DNA of 64,000 nt from an uncultured Thiohalocapsa sp. GTDB taxonomy: Bacteria; Pseudomonadota; Gammaproteobacteria; Chromatiales; Chromatiaceae. The notes under the pieces were generated by a model. That model saw only the letters and a program-made list of their open reading frames with translations, did not search any database and was not told where the DNA came from. The number at the start of each line of letters is the position of its first letter. Position 1 is the first letter of the stretch. Below, piece by piece: positions 25,660 to 35,128 of this stretch. The DNA is taken from positions 35,536 through 99,535 of the forward strand of contig NZ_CAJXWY010000006.1 in assembly GCF_913062725.1 (NCBI RefSeq), in the 5' to 3' direction. The translations under genes and the position numbers were made by a program.

Positions 25660-27195
25660 ATGGCCAAGGCCGATTTCGACGTTCCCGTCCTGAAACAATA
25701 CCCGGAGATACCGGAAATCGAGCCGGGCATCATGGCGCATTCGTCGCCATTCAAGGCGAAAGAGCAATTTCAGGCACCGCTCGGCTTCCCCGGCGCCTTG
25801 GTGGATGACTGGCAGGAGAAGGCCATCGACAAGATGGGTGATCTGCTCGGGCGCTATCGCTCGCTGCGGGTCTATCTGGATTCCTGCGTCAAGTGTGGCT
25901 CCTGTACGGACAAATGCCACTACTACCTTGGCACGCACGATCCGAAGAACATGCCGGTGGGACGCCAAGACCTGATGCGTAAGGTCTACCGGCGCTACTT
26001 CACGCTCGCAGGCAAGTACTTTCCCAAGCTCGTCGGCGCCGAAGACTTCACGGAAGAGGTGCTGCAGGACTGGTATAGCTACTTCCACCAGTGCTCGCAG
26101 TGCCGGCGTTGCTCGGTGTTCTGTCCCTACGGCATCGACACCGCCGAGATCTCGATGGCCGCCCGTGAGATCATGGATCACATCGGGGTGGGGCAAAAGT
26201 ACTGTAACGAAATCATCGGCAAGGTCTACAAGATCGGTAATAACCTTGGACTGCCGGGGCCCGCGTTGGCCGATACGCTCGAGGGGCTGGAAGAGGATGT
26301 CTTCGACGATACCGGCGTCGAGGTGAAATACCCATTGGATCAGGAAGGCGCCGAGGTGCTGCTGATCACCCCATCGGCGGATTTCTTCGCAGAGCCCCAC
26401 GTCGACGGCCTGATCGGCTACGGCAAGGTGTTCCACGAGGCCGGTGTGTCCTGGACCCTCAGCAGCCACGCCTCCGAGGCGGCCAATTTCGGCATGTTCA
26501 TCGGCTCGTACGAGAACATGCGTCGCGTGGCCCTGCGTATCAGGGAGGCCGCCATCAAGCTGGGTGTGAAGCGCATCGTCTTCGGCGAATGCGGCCATGC
26601 CTGGCGCGTTGCCTACAGCTTCCTCAACACCCTCGCTGGCCCATGGGATTTCCTGGACCAGCGCTATCCGATACCGCAGCACATCTGTGAGTTCACGTAC
26701 GACCTCATCCAGCAGGGCAGGCTCAGTTTCGACAAGAGCCAAAACGACGACATGGTGCTGACTTACCATGATTCGTGCAATGTGTCCCGGGCATCGCGAA
26801 TGGGCGATCGCCCGGGTGGGCAGTTCGACATTCCGCGGGCCATCATCCGGGCCACCTGCAATAACTTCTACGACATGGACGAAGATACCATTCGCGACCG
26901 TACGTTCTGCTGCGGCGGTGGCGGTGGCCTGTTGACGGATGACCTGATGGAAATTCGTGTGAAGGGCGCGCAACCGCGCGTTGAGGCGCTGAACAATGTC
27001 ATCCAGGAGAAAGGCGTGACGCACATGGCCGCCATCTGCGCCATCTGCAAGAGTCAGTTCACCAAGGTGCTGCCGTATTACGGCATGGACATGGACCAGA
27101 TCGTGAGCGTGCACCAGCTCGTGTCCAACGCCCTGATCCTGACGGGGCAGACCACCGACGAAGACGAGGTGGAGGCGGCCGACGAAGCCGCGTAA
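25660..27195 (+). CDS. dsrK: HdrD-like Fe-S subunit DsrK
   Basis: Cytoplasm-facing subunit of DsrMKJOP thought to interact with DsrC. The 511-residue product has two [4Fe-4S] motifs, CVKCGSCTDKCHYYL (about residues 77-91) and CSQCRRCSVFCPYGI (about 146-160). CCG-type catalytic cysteines follow in FGECGHAW, YHDSCNVSRAS, DRTFCCGGGGGLLTDD and CAICKSQF, resembling heterodisulfide reductase HdrD. The ribosome site is within CGGAGACATTGACAC. It is co-transcribed with dsrM and dsrL. Confidence 0.96.
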   Translation: MAKADFDVPVLKQYPEIPEIEPGIMAHSSPFKAKEQFQAPLGFPGALVDDWQEKAIDKMGDLLGRYRSLRVYLDSCVKCGSCTDKCHYYLGTHDPKNMPVGRQDLMRKVYRRYFTLAGKYFPKLVGAEDFTEEVLQDWYSYFHQCSQCRRCSVFCPYGIDTAEISMAAREIMDHIGVGQKYCNEIIGKVYKIGNNLGLPGPALADTLEGLEEDVFDDTGVEVKYPLDQEGAEVLLITPSADFFAEPHVDGLIGYGKVFHEAGVSWTLSSHASEAANFGMFIGSYENMRRVALRIREAAIKLGVKRIVFGECGHAWRVAYSFLNTLAGPWDFLDQRYPIPQHICEFTYDLIQQGRLSFDKSQNDDMVLTYHDSCNVSRASRMGDRPGGQFDIPRAIIRATCNNFYDMDEDTIRDRTFCCGGGGGLLTDDLMEIRVKGAQPRVEALNNVIQEKGVTHMAAICAICKSQFTKVLPYYGMDMDQIVSVHQLVSNALILTGQTTDEDEVEAADEAA

Positions 27196-27337
27196 GGGTG
27201 ACCCGTTGCACCCGCACGCGGCTCATCGTCATCACCTAGAGCGAGTCGTCGCAAATAAACGGTTTCGGCCGACGCGGTGTCGACCAGACCTCATCGATAA
27301 GCGAGCGTGACAGCTTGCAGCGTAAGGAGCGTTACCC

Positions 27338-29299
27338 ATGGCAACTTCCAGCGATGAAATGAGCAAACTTTCCTGGCGTCGGTTCGAAGACGGCGACGAT
27401 GTCTGGGACGACCTCACCGAGAAGATCTTTGTTCAGGATACTTCGCACAAATGCCCGACCTATGTGCACAAGACACCGCCCTGCCAGGGCAGTTGCCCAT
27501 CCGGTGAGGACATTCGCGGCTGGCTGCAGATCGTGCGCGGGCTGGAGCAGCCGCCCGAGGGGATGACCTGGCAGGAGTACGCCTTCCGCCGCTCCACCGA
27601 GGCGAATCCATTCCCGTCCATGATGGGTCGCGTCTGTCCGGCGCCCTGCCAGGACGGCTGTAATCGCAACGAGGTCGAGGATTACGTCGGCATCAACGCC
27701 GTCGAGCAGTTCATCGGCGATAACGCCACCGCCCAGGGCTACAAGTTCCACCCCGCCGAACATGACACGGGGAAGAACATCGCCATCATCGGTGGTGGCC
27801 CGGCCGGTCTGGCGGCCGCCTACCAGCTCAGGCGCAAAGGCCACGCGGCCACCATCTTCGAGGCCAACGGCGATCTCGGCGGCATGTTCCGCTACGGGAT
27901 TCCCGGCTACCGGGTGCCCCGCGACGCCTTGGATGCGGAGATCAACCGTATCCTCGATATGGGCAAGATCGAGGTCAAGCTCAACAGCCGTGTCGGTGTC
28001 GATATCACGGTGGAGGAACTGGAGCAGAACTACGACGCCGTGCTCTGGGCCATCGGTTGCCAGTCCGGTCGTGGACTGCCGGTGCCGGGCTGGGAGGGCA
28101 CGCCCAATTGCGTTTCGGGCGTCGCCTTCCTCAAGGCCTTCAACGAGGGCCGCATGAAGGTGACCGCCGACAAGGTGGTGTGTGTCGGTGGCGGTGACAC
28201 TTCCATCGACGTGGTATCGGTGGCGCGTCGCCTCGGCCACATCACCAAATCCGGTAAGCGCGAGCTGCCGGAAACGGTCATCCACGACGGCTATGTCGCC
28301 CACGATGCCGCCATGACCGCCGCCGCTGAAGGTGCGGCGGTGACGCTGACCTCGCTGTTCACGCGCGAGAAGATGACGGCGGCCGAGCACGAAGTGCACG
28401 ACGCCCTGCACGAAGGCGTGACCATCCTCGACGGCGTCATGCCGGTGGAGGTGCTGAAGAACGACGCCGGTCGCGCCATTGGTCTCAAGGTCGCCGACTG
28501 CGAGATGAAGGATGGCCGGCCGACGCCGGTGGCAGGCACCGAGCGCGTGATCGATGCCGACCTGGTGGTGGCGGCCATCGGCCAAGGCGGCGACATGGCC
28601 GGGCTGGAGGCCTTCGACAACGGCCGCGGCCTGATGAACTCCGACAAGTTTTACCAAGTGCCCGATCGTCCAGGGCATTTCGTGGCCGGCGACATCATCC
28701 GCCCGCACCTGCTGACCACCGCCATCGGCCAGGCGTGGATCGCCGTCGAGTCCATCGACGAGTACCTGAAGCAGGCCGAGCACCGGAAGCGGCCGAAGGT
28801 GGACGTGCACCACTTCAACCTGCTCGAGAAGATGACAGAAGCCCACCTCGCGCCGAGCGAGTTCAGTGTTGCTGAATCCGGCGATCTGCGCGGCACCTCT
28901 GACGCCAGCTATGCCATCCACAACTACGAGGACCGCTCCAGTGCTGAGGTGATTCCGCATGACGAGCTGTATCTCGGCCACTTCCCCTTCACGCCTCGCG
29001 TGCTGCGTCGGGAAGAAGTGCCGAGTGCCGAAGAGGTGCTCGGTCACTTCAAGGAGCGCGTCATCGGCTACAGTGAAGAAGATGCGGTGACCGAGGCCAA
29101 GCGTTGCATGAGCTGTGGCATGTGCTTCGAGTGCGATAACTGCGTCATCTTCTGTCCGCAAGACGCGGTATTCCGCGTCAATAAGGACCAGCGGACCACG
29201 GGTCGCTATGTGGACACCGACTATGCCAAGTGCATTGGCTGCCACATCTGTGCGGATGTGTGCCCGACGGGCTACATCAAGATGGGCCTCGGTGAATAA
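27338..29299 (+). CDS. dsrL: NAD(P)H-linked oxidoreductase DsrL
   Basis: A 653-residue iron-sulfur flavoprotein related to the small subunit of glutamate synthase. N-terminal Fe-S part: CQGSCPSGEDI and CPAPCQDGCNR. FAD site IAIIGGGPAGLAAAYQ starts near residue 146, and an NAD(P) site VCVGGGDTSIDVVSVARRLG near 280. C-terminal ferredoxin domain: KRCMSCGMCFECDNCVIFCP (about 588-607) and CIGCHICADVCP. In sulfur oxidisers DsrL links DsrAB to the NAD(P) pool and is essential. Clear AAGGAG ribosome site before the ATG. Confidence 0.96.
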   Translation: MATSSDEMSKLSWRRFEDGDDVWDDLTEKIFVQDTSHKCPTYVHKTPPCQGSCPSGEDIRGWLQIVRGLEQPPEGMTWQEYAFRRSTEANPFPSMMGRVCPAPCQDGCNRNEVEDYVGINAVEQFIGDNATAQGYKFHPAEHDTGKNIAIIGGGPAGLAAAYQLRRKGHAATIFEANGDLGGMFRYGIPGYRVPRDALDAEINRILDMGKIEVKLNSRVGVDITVEELEQNYDAVLWAIGCQSGRGLPVPGWEGTPNCVSGVAFLKAFNEGRMKVTADKVVCVGGGDTSIDVVSVARRLGHITKSGKRELPETVIHDGYVAHDAAMTAAAEGAAVTLTSLFTREKMTAAEHEVHDALHEGVTILDGVMPVEVLKNDAGRAIGLKVADCEMKDGRPTPVAGTERVIDADLVVAAIGQGGDMAGLEAFDNGRGLMNSDKFYQVPDRPGHFVAGDIIRPHLLTTAIGQAWIAVESIDEYLKQAEHRKRPKVDVHHFNLLEKMTEAHLAPSEFSVAESGDLRGTSDASYAIHNYEDRSSAEVIPHDELYLGHFPFTPRVLRREEVPSAEEVLGHFKERVIGYSEEDAVTEAKRCMSCGMCFECDNCVIFCPQDAVFRVNKDQRTTGRYVDTDYAKCIGCHICADVCPTGYIKMGLGE

Positions 29300-29360
29300 C
29301 CGGGAAGCAACGGCGGGCCCGCGGCGGTATCGAGAGACCGCCGCGGGCCGGAGTAGAGCG

Positions 29361-29885
29361 ATGAGAGATTACCGGTTCACGACGGTCCCAGGTGCGAGCG
29401 CTGCGGTTGCGCTGACGGCGCTGCTCTGGCTCGGTCTGGCTGGCACGGTACAGGCCACCGGCATCGGCGACTTCGTCGTCGGCAGTTCCAAGGCGGCGGG
29501 TCTCGAGAACTGCGTCGAGCCTACGGAGTACATGCGCCGCAATCATATGGAAGTCATTCGTCATCAACGCGACACCACCGTCTATGGTGGCATTCGCTCC
29601 ACCAAGCATAGCCTGTCCGGCTGCGTGGAATGTCACGTTGGCTACGATGACAAGCATCAGCCCGTCGCCATCGATGATGACGATCAGTTTTGTTCCGCCT
29701 GCCACGACTATGCGGCGGTGACGCTGAACTGCTTCGACTGCCATGCCACCGTTCCCCAAGGCGAAGCCTGGAATCAAGTTCATCCGACCATGGGGCACTC
29801 GTTGGTGCCAGGGGTGGAAACGCAGGCTGCCGCCGCAACCGCGTCGGCTGGTAGCGCCGCCGCTCCGGAGAGCAAGACACGATGA
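29361..29885 (+). CDS. dsrJ: Periplasmic triheme cytochrome c DsrJ
   Basis: A 174-residue exported cytochrome with an uncleaved-type or cleavable hydrophobic N-terminus (about residues 8-30, ending TVQATG). Three heme motifs are visible, CVECH, CSACH and CFDCH. In the family one heme has unusual His/Cys ligation; ENCVEPTEYMRRNH carries the candidate ligand Cys. The C-terminal 25 residues are Ala-rich. Its stop overlaps the dsrO start (ATGA), so translation is coupled. Confidence 0.94.
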   Translation: MRDYRFTTVPGASAAVALTALLWLGLAGTVQATGIGDFVVGSSKAAGLENCVEPTEYMRRNHMEVIRHQRDTTVYGGIRSTKHSLSGCVECHVGYDDKHQPVAIDDDDQFCSACHDYAAVTLNCFDCHATVPQGEAWNQVHPTMGHSLVPGVETQAAAATASAGSAAAPESKTR

Positions 29886-30691
29886 GTCGAGAAGAGGAGC
29901 AACGAGTCGATACACAACGGCGCCGTTTCCTGGGTGTCGCCACCGCTGGAACTGTGGCAGGTACTGCCGTGGGCTCCGGCGCACTCACACTCGGCGGTCT
30001 CGCCGCGGCGGTCGCCACTGATGCGGCGTCGGCACCGCGCACCGAACCGGTGTCCAAGATCCACCGCTGGGGTATGTTCGTGGACGCTAGCAAGTGCGCC
30101 GACGGCTGTACGGCGTGCGTCGATGCCTGCGATCAGGAAAACGGCCTCAACCTGCAGTCCGAGCCGCACGGGAGTAACGAAGCCAAGTGGCAGAATCAGC
30201 GTTCCGTGTGGATACGCAAAGTGAAGCTGCAAGATCGGGCGAGTGGACATGTCACCAACCTGCCACTGATGTGTCAGCATTGTGAGCACCCACCCTGCGT
30301 CGACGTGTGTCCCACGGGTGCGTCCTTCAAGCGGGCCGATGGCATTGTGATGGTTGACCGCCACACCTGCATTGGTTGTCGCTATTGCATGATGGCCTGC
30401 CCGTACAAGGCGCGCTCCTTTATTCATGAGCAGGTGGATCAGAAGCTGACACGGGCACCCCGCGGCAAGGGCTGCGTCGAGAGCTGTAACCTGTGCGCGC
30501 ACCGGTTGGACGAAGGCGATATCTCCACCGCCTGCGCCCAGGCTTGTGCCGACGAAAATCACCACGCCATCGTCTTCGGCGACCTGAAAGATCCGACCAG
30601 TCCCGTACGACAGGCCATGGCGAAGCAGGCGAGCCGACAGATTCGTGAAGATCTGCAGCTCAACACCGGCGTGCGCTACGCCGGTCTTTGA
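29882..30691 (+). CDS. dsrO: Periplasmic ferredoxin-like subunit DsrO
   Basis: A 269-residue Tat-exported Fe-S protein. The twin-arginine signal is TQRRRFLGVATAGTVAGTAV (residues 10-29). Four cysteine clusters follow: CADGCTACVDACDQE, CQHCEHPPCVDVCP, CIGCRYCMMACPYKAR and CVESCNLCAHRLDEG...CAQAC, matching HybA/DMSO reductase-type electron-transfer subunits. It works with DsrJ and DsrP on the periplasmic side of the complex. It overlaps the end of dsrJ by 4 nt. Confidence 0.95.
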   Translation: MSREEEQRVDTQRRRFLGVATAGTVAGTAVGSGALTLGGLAAAVATDAASAPRTEPVSKIHRWGMFVDASKCADGCTACVDACDQENGLNLQSEPHGSNEAKWQNQRSVWIRKVKLQDRASGHVTNLPLMCQHCEHPPCVDVCPTGASFKRADGIVMVDRHTCIGCRYCMMACPYKARSFIHEQVDQKLTRAPRGKGCVESCNLCAHRLDEGDISTACAQACADENHHAIVFGDLKDPTSPVRQAMAKQASRQIREDLQLNTGVRYAGL

Positions 30692-30768
30692 CCCAATCCC
30701 CGGCGCCGTCGCGCGCCTGGCCCATGGCGGTCGCCGAACCGTCATGGCCAAAGCACCGAGATCGAGCG

Positions 30769-31995
30769 ATGAGCAAGAGAATCGTCTACCGCGAGTGGTT
30801 GATACAGCCCGAACGTTACTGGGGCTTGCTCGCTATCCTCGCCACCGTCATCGCCATTGGTGGCGCGTCGGCCTTGTACATGGAGCACGAGGGGCATTGG
30901 GTCACAGGCATGACCAACTCAGTCGTCTGGGGGCTGCCGCACGTTTTCGCCGTGTTTTTGATCGTAGCCGCTTCGGGGGCGCTCAACGTTGCATCCATCG
31001 GCACGGTGTTCAATAAGCCCGCATACAAGCCCTTGGGGCGTCTGTCGGGTCTGCTCGCCGCTGGGCTCCTGGTGGGTGGTCTCCTGGTCCTGGTGCTCGA
31101 CTTGGGCCGCCCGGACCGGCTGCTCGTCGCCATGACCACCTATAACTTCAATTCCATCTTCGCCTGGAATATCTTCCTGTATACCGGCTTCCTCGCGATC
31201 ACCATCGGCTATCTCTGGACCATGGCCGAGCGTAAGGGGAATTTCCTGCAGCGTCCGGTGGGTATTTTCGCATTCCTCTGGCGTCTGGCGCTCACCACGG
31301 GTACTGGCTCGATTTTCGGCTTTCTGGTGGGGCGGTCTGCGTACGACACGGCGGTGCTGGCGCCCATGTTCGTGGTCATGTCGTTCGCTTACGGTGTGGC
31401 AATCTACATGCTCGTGCTGCTCACCAGCTTCGCGTGGGACGGGCGGCCGATCGGTCCGAAGATCCTCAGGCGCCTCAAGAATCTGCTTGGCCTTTTCGTC
31501 GCGGGCATCCTCTATTTCACCCTGATCTACCACCTCACCAACCTCTATGGTGCGAAGAGCACGGACTTCGAGTCATTCCTATTGCTCCAAGGTGGTATCT
31601 ACACCCTGATGTTCTGGGGCGGCTGGGTCCTGGTGGGCGGTCTGTTGCCGCTTGGGATCATCTACCACCCACGTCTGAGCACAGATCGAAACTGGATCGC
31701 AACCGCCTGTGCGCTGGTGATCGCCGGCGGTCTTGCGGCCATGTACGTGATTATCATCGGCAGTCAGGCCTTCCCGCTGGAGATGTTCCCGGGTAAGAGC
31801 GTTCTGGCCTTCGGTGCGCCCGGTGATATCGGTGGTGCCGTCGCCCCGTACATGCCGACCCTCGCCGAGTTGCTGCTCGGCATCGGCGGCGTTGCCGTGG
31901 CAATGCTCATCGTCTCGGTCGGGATTCGCGTCCTGCAGTTCCTGCCGGAGTCGTTGTCGGACAGGGACATGGACGGTCTCGTCGAGCCGGTCTGA
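30769..31995 (+). CDS. dsrP: NrfD-like membrane subunit DsrP
   Basis: A 408-residue integral membrane protein of the NrfD/PsrC family, with around ten hydrophobic segments (YWGLLAILATVIAIGGASAL, LPHVFAVFLIVAASGALNVA, LLAAGLLVGGLLVLVLDLG and others). It exchanges electrons with the quinone pool and partners with DsrO. The ATG at 30769 starts a short cytoplasmic lead (MSKRIVYREWLIQPERYWG) typical of DsrP; the open frame extends further upstream but is not DsrP-like there. A stem-loop follows its stop. Confidence 0.95.
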   Translation: MSKRIVYREWLIQPERYWGLLAILATVIAIGGASALYMEHEGHWVTGMTNSVVWGLPHVFAVFLIVAASGALNVASIGTVFNKPAYKPLGRLSGLLAAGLLVGGLLVLVLDLGRPDRLLVAMTTYNFNSIFAWNIFLYTGFLAITIGYLWTMAERKGNFLQRPVGIFAFLWRLALTTGTGSIFGFLVGRSAYDTAVLAPMFVVMSFAYGVAIYMLVLLTSFAWDGRPIGPKILRRLKNLLGLFVAGILYFTLIYHLTNLYGAKSTDFESFLLLQGGIYTLMFWGGWVLVGGLLPLGIIYHPRLSTDRNWIATACALVIAGGLAAMYVIIIGSQAFPLEMFPGKSVLAFGAPGDIGGAVAPYMPTLAELLLGIGGVAVAMLIVSVGIRVLQFLPESLSDRDMDGLVEPV

Positions 31996-32020
31996 ATGAC
32001 ATCATGCCGATTGGTCTCGC

Positions 32021-32041
32021 GCGGACGCTAACGGCGTCCGC
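32021..32041 (+). other. Stem-loop between dsrP and dsrN
   Basis: Perfect 8-bp stem GCGGACGC (32021-32028), 5-nt loop TAACG, GCGTCCGC (32034-32041), then TTCCTGTGCATT. It divides the structural dsrA-P part from the accessory dsrNRS part. It may act as a weak terminator or stability element. Confidence 0.5.
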
Positions 32042-32080
32042 TTCCTGTGCATTCGGAGCGCGACCTTCGCTCTTCGCGAT

Positions 32081-33463
32081 ATGGCCCATTTTTATCTCGC
32101 GGCCACCCGCAAGTCTTCCGGCAAAACGACGCTAGGGATTGGTCTTGCGCGGGCATTGCGTCGGCGTGGCCACGCGGTGCAGCCGTTCAAAAAAGGCCCG
32201 GATTACATCGACCCACTGTGGCTGTCCCGGGCCGCCGGGCGTGATTGTCTGAATCTGGACTACTACACCACGCCGGTGGCAGAAATCAGGTCTGCCTTCG
32301 CGCGTGCCCTGGGGCCGGCTGCGCTCGGCCTCATCGAGGGCAACGTGGCGCTCTTCGACAGCATGGATGTGCAAGGCGCCCACAGCAATGCGGAGCTTGC
32401 CAAGTTACTCGAGGCGCCGGTGCTGCTGGTGGTGGATGTTCAGGGTATGAGTCGGAGTATTGCGCCCCTGCTGCTGGGGTACCTGGCCTTCGATCCGGCG
32501 CTGCGCATCGCCGGCGTCATCCTGAACAAGGTCGGTGGTGAGCGGCACGAGGCCAACCTGCGCCGGGTGGTGGAGCACTACACGGATTTGCCGGTGATCG
32601 GAGCGCTGCCGCGGCAAGCAGATATGGGCATCGAAGAGCGTCATCTGGGGCTCATGCCCACCAACGAGGCGCAAACTGCGGATGCCATGGTCGATCGCAT
32701 CGCCGATGTCGTCGCCGCACACGTGGATCTGAATGCGGTGGAGCGTATGGCCGCGACGGCACCGGCACAGCCCGAGGTGATGCCGCCGCCGGCTGGGCGG
32801 TCCGCCGGGTGTGCGAGCCCGGTGCGCATTGGCATCGCCCGGGATGAGGCCTTTGGTTTCTACTATCCAGACGATCTCGCCGCCTTCACCGCCGCCGGCG
32901 CCGAGCTGATCGCATTCAGTCCCATTGCTGACGCGCAACTGCCCGATGTCGAGGCGTTGTTCATCGGCGGCGGCTTTCCGGAAGTGTACATGCGGGAGCT
33001 TGAAGCCAATACCACCATGCGTCGTGCGGTGGCAGACTTCATCCACGACGGCAATGCCGTCTACGCAGAGTGCGGAGGGCTGATGTACCTGACGGAGCGG
33101 CTGCACTGGCAAGAGCGCGCCTGTCGTATGTGCGGTGTCCTGCGTGCGGAGGTGGCGATGCATCGACGTCCGCAAGGCCGCGGTTATGTGCACCTTGCGC
33201 AGACCGATGCCTTTCCCTGGCCGCCCCAGCGTGGAGGTGACAGCCGGGTCGAGATCCGCGCGCACGAGTTTCACCATTCTGCCATCGTGAGCCCCGACCC
33301 CGACTGGGCTTACGGCTATCGGGTACTGCGTGGACGGGGTGTCGACGGCCGTCACGATGGCATCGTCCGGTGGAACCTGCTCGCGAGCTATGCGCACCTC
33401 CGCGACGTCGGCGGCACCGGCTGGACCGGGCGATTCCTCGACCATGTGCGATCCTTGCAATGA
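32081..33463 (+). CDS. dsrN: Siroheme amidase DsrN (CbiA-like)
   Basis: A 460-residue glutamine-dependent amidotransferase homologous to cobyrinic acid a,c-diamide synthase CbiA. Its known role in dsr systems is amidating siroheme to siro(heme)amide for DsrAB. The ATP-binding P-loop-like motif RKSSGKTTLGIGLARAL is at residues 7-23. The C-terminal class I amidotransferase domain has GGGFPEVYMREL and nucleophile Cys in VYAECGGLMYL. Location inside the dsr operon rather than among cobalamin genes supports the DsrN assignment. Confidence 0.95.
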   Translation: MAHFYLAATRKSSGKTTLGIGLARALRRRGHAVQPFKKGPDYIDPLWLSRAAGRDCLNLDYYTTPVAEIRSAFARALGPAALGLIEGNVALFDSMDVQGAHSNAELAKLLEAPVLLVVDVQGMSRSIAPLLLGYLAFDPALRIAGVILNKVGGERHEANLRRVVEHYTDLPVIGALPRQADMGIEERHLGLMPTNEAQTADAMVDRIADVVAAHVDLNAVERMAATAPAQPEVMPPPAGRSAGCASPVRIGIARDEAFGFYYPDDLAAFTAAGAELIAFSPIADAQLPDVEALFIGGGFPEVYMRELEANTTMRRAVADFIHDGNAVYAECGGLMYLTERLHWQERACRMCGVLRAEVAMHRRPQGRGYVHLAQTDAFPWPPQRGGDSRVEIRAHEFHHSAIVSPDPDWAYGYRVLRGRGVDGRHDGIVRWNLLASYAHLRDVGGTGWTGRFLDHVRSLQ

Positions 33464-33588
33464 GGGGGGACGGCTTCGCGATGGCGCAGCAGGGGGCGAC
33501 GACGTCACGAGCAGCGCGTTATGATCGCGCTAAAGACGATGCCGGCGCGGCGCTCGCCGGCTCCGCAGACAGCAGTGGGAAAAAAGGC

Positions 33589-33906
33589 ATGTTCAAGTTG
33601 ACGCCGGCTGCGGCCGAACAAGTTCTGAAAGCGGCGAAACAGGGCAATGCCGAGGGCATGTCGTTGCGCCTCGCCGCCGAGCAAAAACCCGATGGTGCCA
33701 TCGAGTATCGGATGGGCTTCGAAGACTCCATTCAGGAAGACGATATCCGCTTTCAGAGCGAGGGCGTCGACCTGGTGATGTCGCCGGAAGACGTGCCGCT
33801 GCTGGATCAGGCCGTCATGGATTATGCCGAGGTGGAAGCGGGCAAGATGCACTTCATCTTCATGAATCCAAAGGACCCGCACTATCAGCCGCCGTCGGAT
33901 GCCTGA
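33589..33906 (+). CDS. dsrR: A-type-like protein DsrR
   Basis: A 105-residue protein with the IscA/HesB fold (MFKLTPAAAEQVLKAAKQ, VDLVMSPEDVPLLDQAVMDY) but no cysteine at all, so it cannot carry Fe-S clusters like IscA. This is the known feature of DsrR, which has been implicated in post-transcriptional support of dsr expression. The ATG at 33589, after GGGAAAAAAGGC, gives the family length; earlier in-frame starts (for example ATG 33481) add a low-complexity leader. Confidence 0.92.
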   Translation: MFKLTPAAAEQVLKAAKQGNAEGMSLRLAAEQKPDGAIEYRMGFEDSIQEDDIRFQSEGVDLVMSPEDVPLLDQAVMDYAEVEAGKMHFIFMNPKDPHYQPPSDA

Positions 33907-33930
33907 GACCGGGGTGGCGAGGGGCGAGCC

Positions 33931-35058
33931 ATGGAACTTGCGAGCGAAGATAACTTCCGCCTCAATGTGCTGCTCGCCAACAAGCCGAAGGCGATCCGCA
34001 TCGATGAGTCCAAGCTCATCGTCTACGGCTTGTCTGAAAAAGGCGAGGCCAAGGTCGAGCTCAATCCCACCGCGCGCCCGGAACAGTATCTGCGCGCCGT
34101 CAAAGAACTGATCTCGGGCCACATCCTCGGCTCGCCCGGTGGCTACCCCGTCTATCTCAAGCGCTGGACGCGCATGGGTCAAATGCGCGACGAGAGTCTG
34201 GAGCAGCTGCTCATGCTCGGCGAGCCCGAAGCCGTGGTGGCTGCGGTCGGCTCACCGGGTCTGACGGAAGAGCTCGCGCGGCGCGCCTGGTGGGCCATGG
34301 AGGACGCCGACAACGCCCGGCGCATGCTGCACAATCCCAACATCGTCGCCAGCGCCATGGGGCCGGTCCTGGCGGAGTATGTGCTCGATTATCTGCCCTT
34401 CGAGACCGAGACCGACCAACAGACGGACTCGGTGCGCCTCATCCTTCAGCCTGGTCTGCTGGATTCCGCGAAAATCGAAGACCTCTGGTCGAAGTCCGGG
34501 CGCAAGCAGGCATACCTGGTGGGCTTTCTCCAGGCCCTGCCCGATGACCTGCCACAGCCGGTCGCGCCGCGCGGCGACCATGTCGCCCTCGCCGAGCGGC
34601 TGGCGCCGCTGCACGCCGCCGGCAACGCCGCCGCCGGCCTGTTGTTACGTGTCACATCGGCGCCGGGGCAGACCTACCTGAAGACGCTGTCAGCGGTGCT
34701 CGACAAGCCGCCGAATCAGGACGTCGTCACCGCCGCCTTCGACTGCTTACGGGATTATTTCGGTGCCCTGCGCACGCAAGGCGATCCCAAGCGTCCACTG
34801 GCGGACATCACCGCGGAGGCGAGCGCTTTCACAGACCCAAAGGCGGCGCCGGCGTCGGTCCATGAGCTGCTCGCTCGCTGTCCCGAGGTACATGCGGATA
34901 TCATCGCCATGCGCATCCTCTCGGGGGTGGGCTATGGTGTCATCCGGCCCGTGCTGAGCGATCCCACCACCCTCGGCAGCTTGATGCGGCGCAAGCTGAA
35001 GCCCATCCTGGACCCCGTTCAGGCACAGCTCGCGCAGCTTCGCCGCCCGGCGGCGTAA
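33931..35058 (+). CDS. dsrS: DsrS protein
   Basis: Last gene of the operon, 375 residues, soluble. No catalytic domain is recognised. It begins ELASEDNFRLNVLLANKPKAIRIDESKLIVYGLSEKGEAKVELNPTARPEQYLRAVKELISGHILGSPGGYPVYLKRWTRMG and continues as a mainly helical protein. Identification rests on position after dsrR and on length; DsrS in A. vinosum is cytoplasmic, not essential, and has been linked to post-transcriptional effects on dsr. It starts 24 nt after dsrR and is convergent with the DAHP synthase gene. Confidence 0.88.
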   Translation: MELASEDNFRLNVLLANKPKAIRIDESKLIVYGLSEKGEAKVELNPTARPEQYLRAVKELISGHILGSPGGYPVYLKRWTRMGQMRDESLEQLLMLGEPEAVVAAVGSPGLTEELARRAWWAMEDADNARRMLHNPNIVASAMGPVLAEYVLDYLPFETETDQQTDSVRLILQPGLLDSAKIEDLWSKSGRKQAYLVGFLQALPDDLPQPVAPRGDHVALAERLAPLHAAGNAAAGLLLRVTSAPGQTYLKTLSAVLDKPPNQDVVTAAFDCLRDYFGALRTQGDPKRPLADITAEASAFTDPKAAPASVHELLARCPEVHADIIAMRILSGVGYGVIRPVLSDPTTLGSLMRRKLKPILDPVQAQLAQLRRPAA

Positions 35059-35128
35059 ACGGGCGGGCATCCGGCCATCGATCGCCGCGCCGGTTTCCCT
35101 TGGGCTGGCGCCCTCGGGCTGGCTCGCC

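Noticed and set aside
27332..29245. Long minus-strand frame opposite dsrL
   Set aside because: It lies wholly within dsrL, which has clear flavoprotein and Fe-S motifs; the antisense peptide matches nothing.
20427..35058. Reductive (sulfate-reducing) dsr locus
   Set aside because: dsrEFH and dsrL are present in the operon and dsrD is absent, the pattern of sulfur oxidisers.
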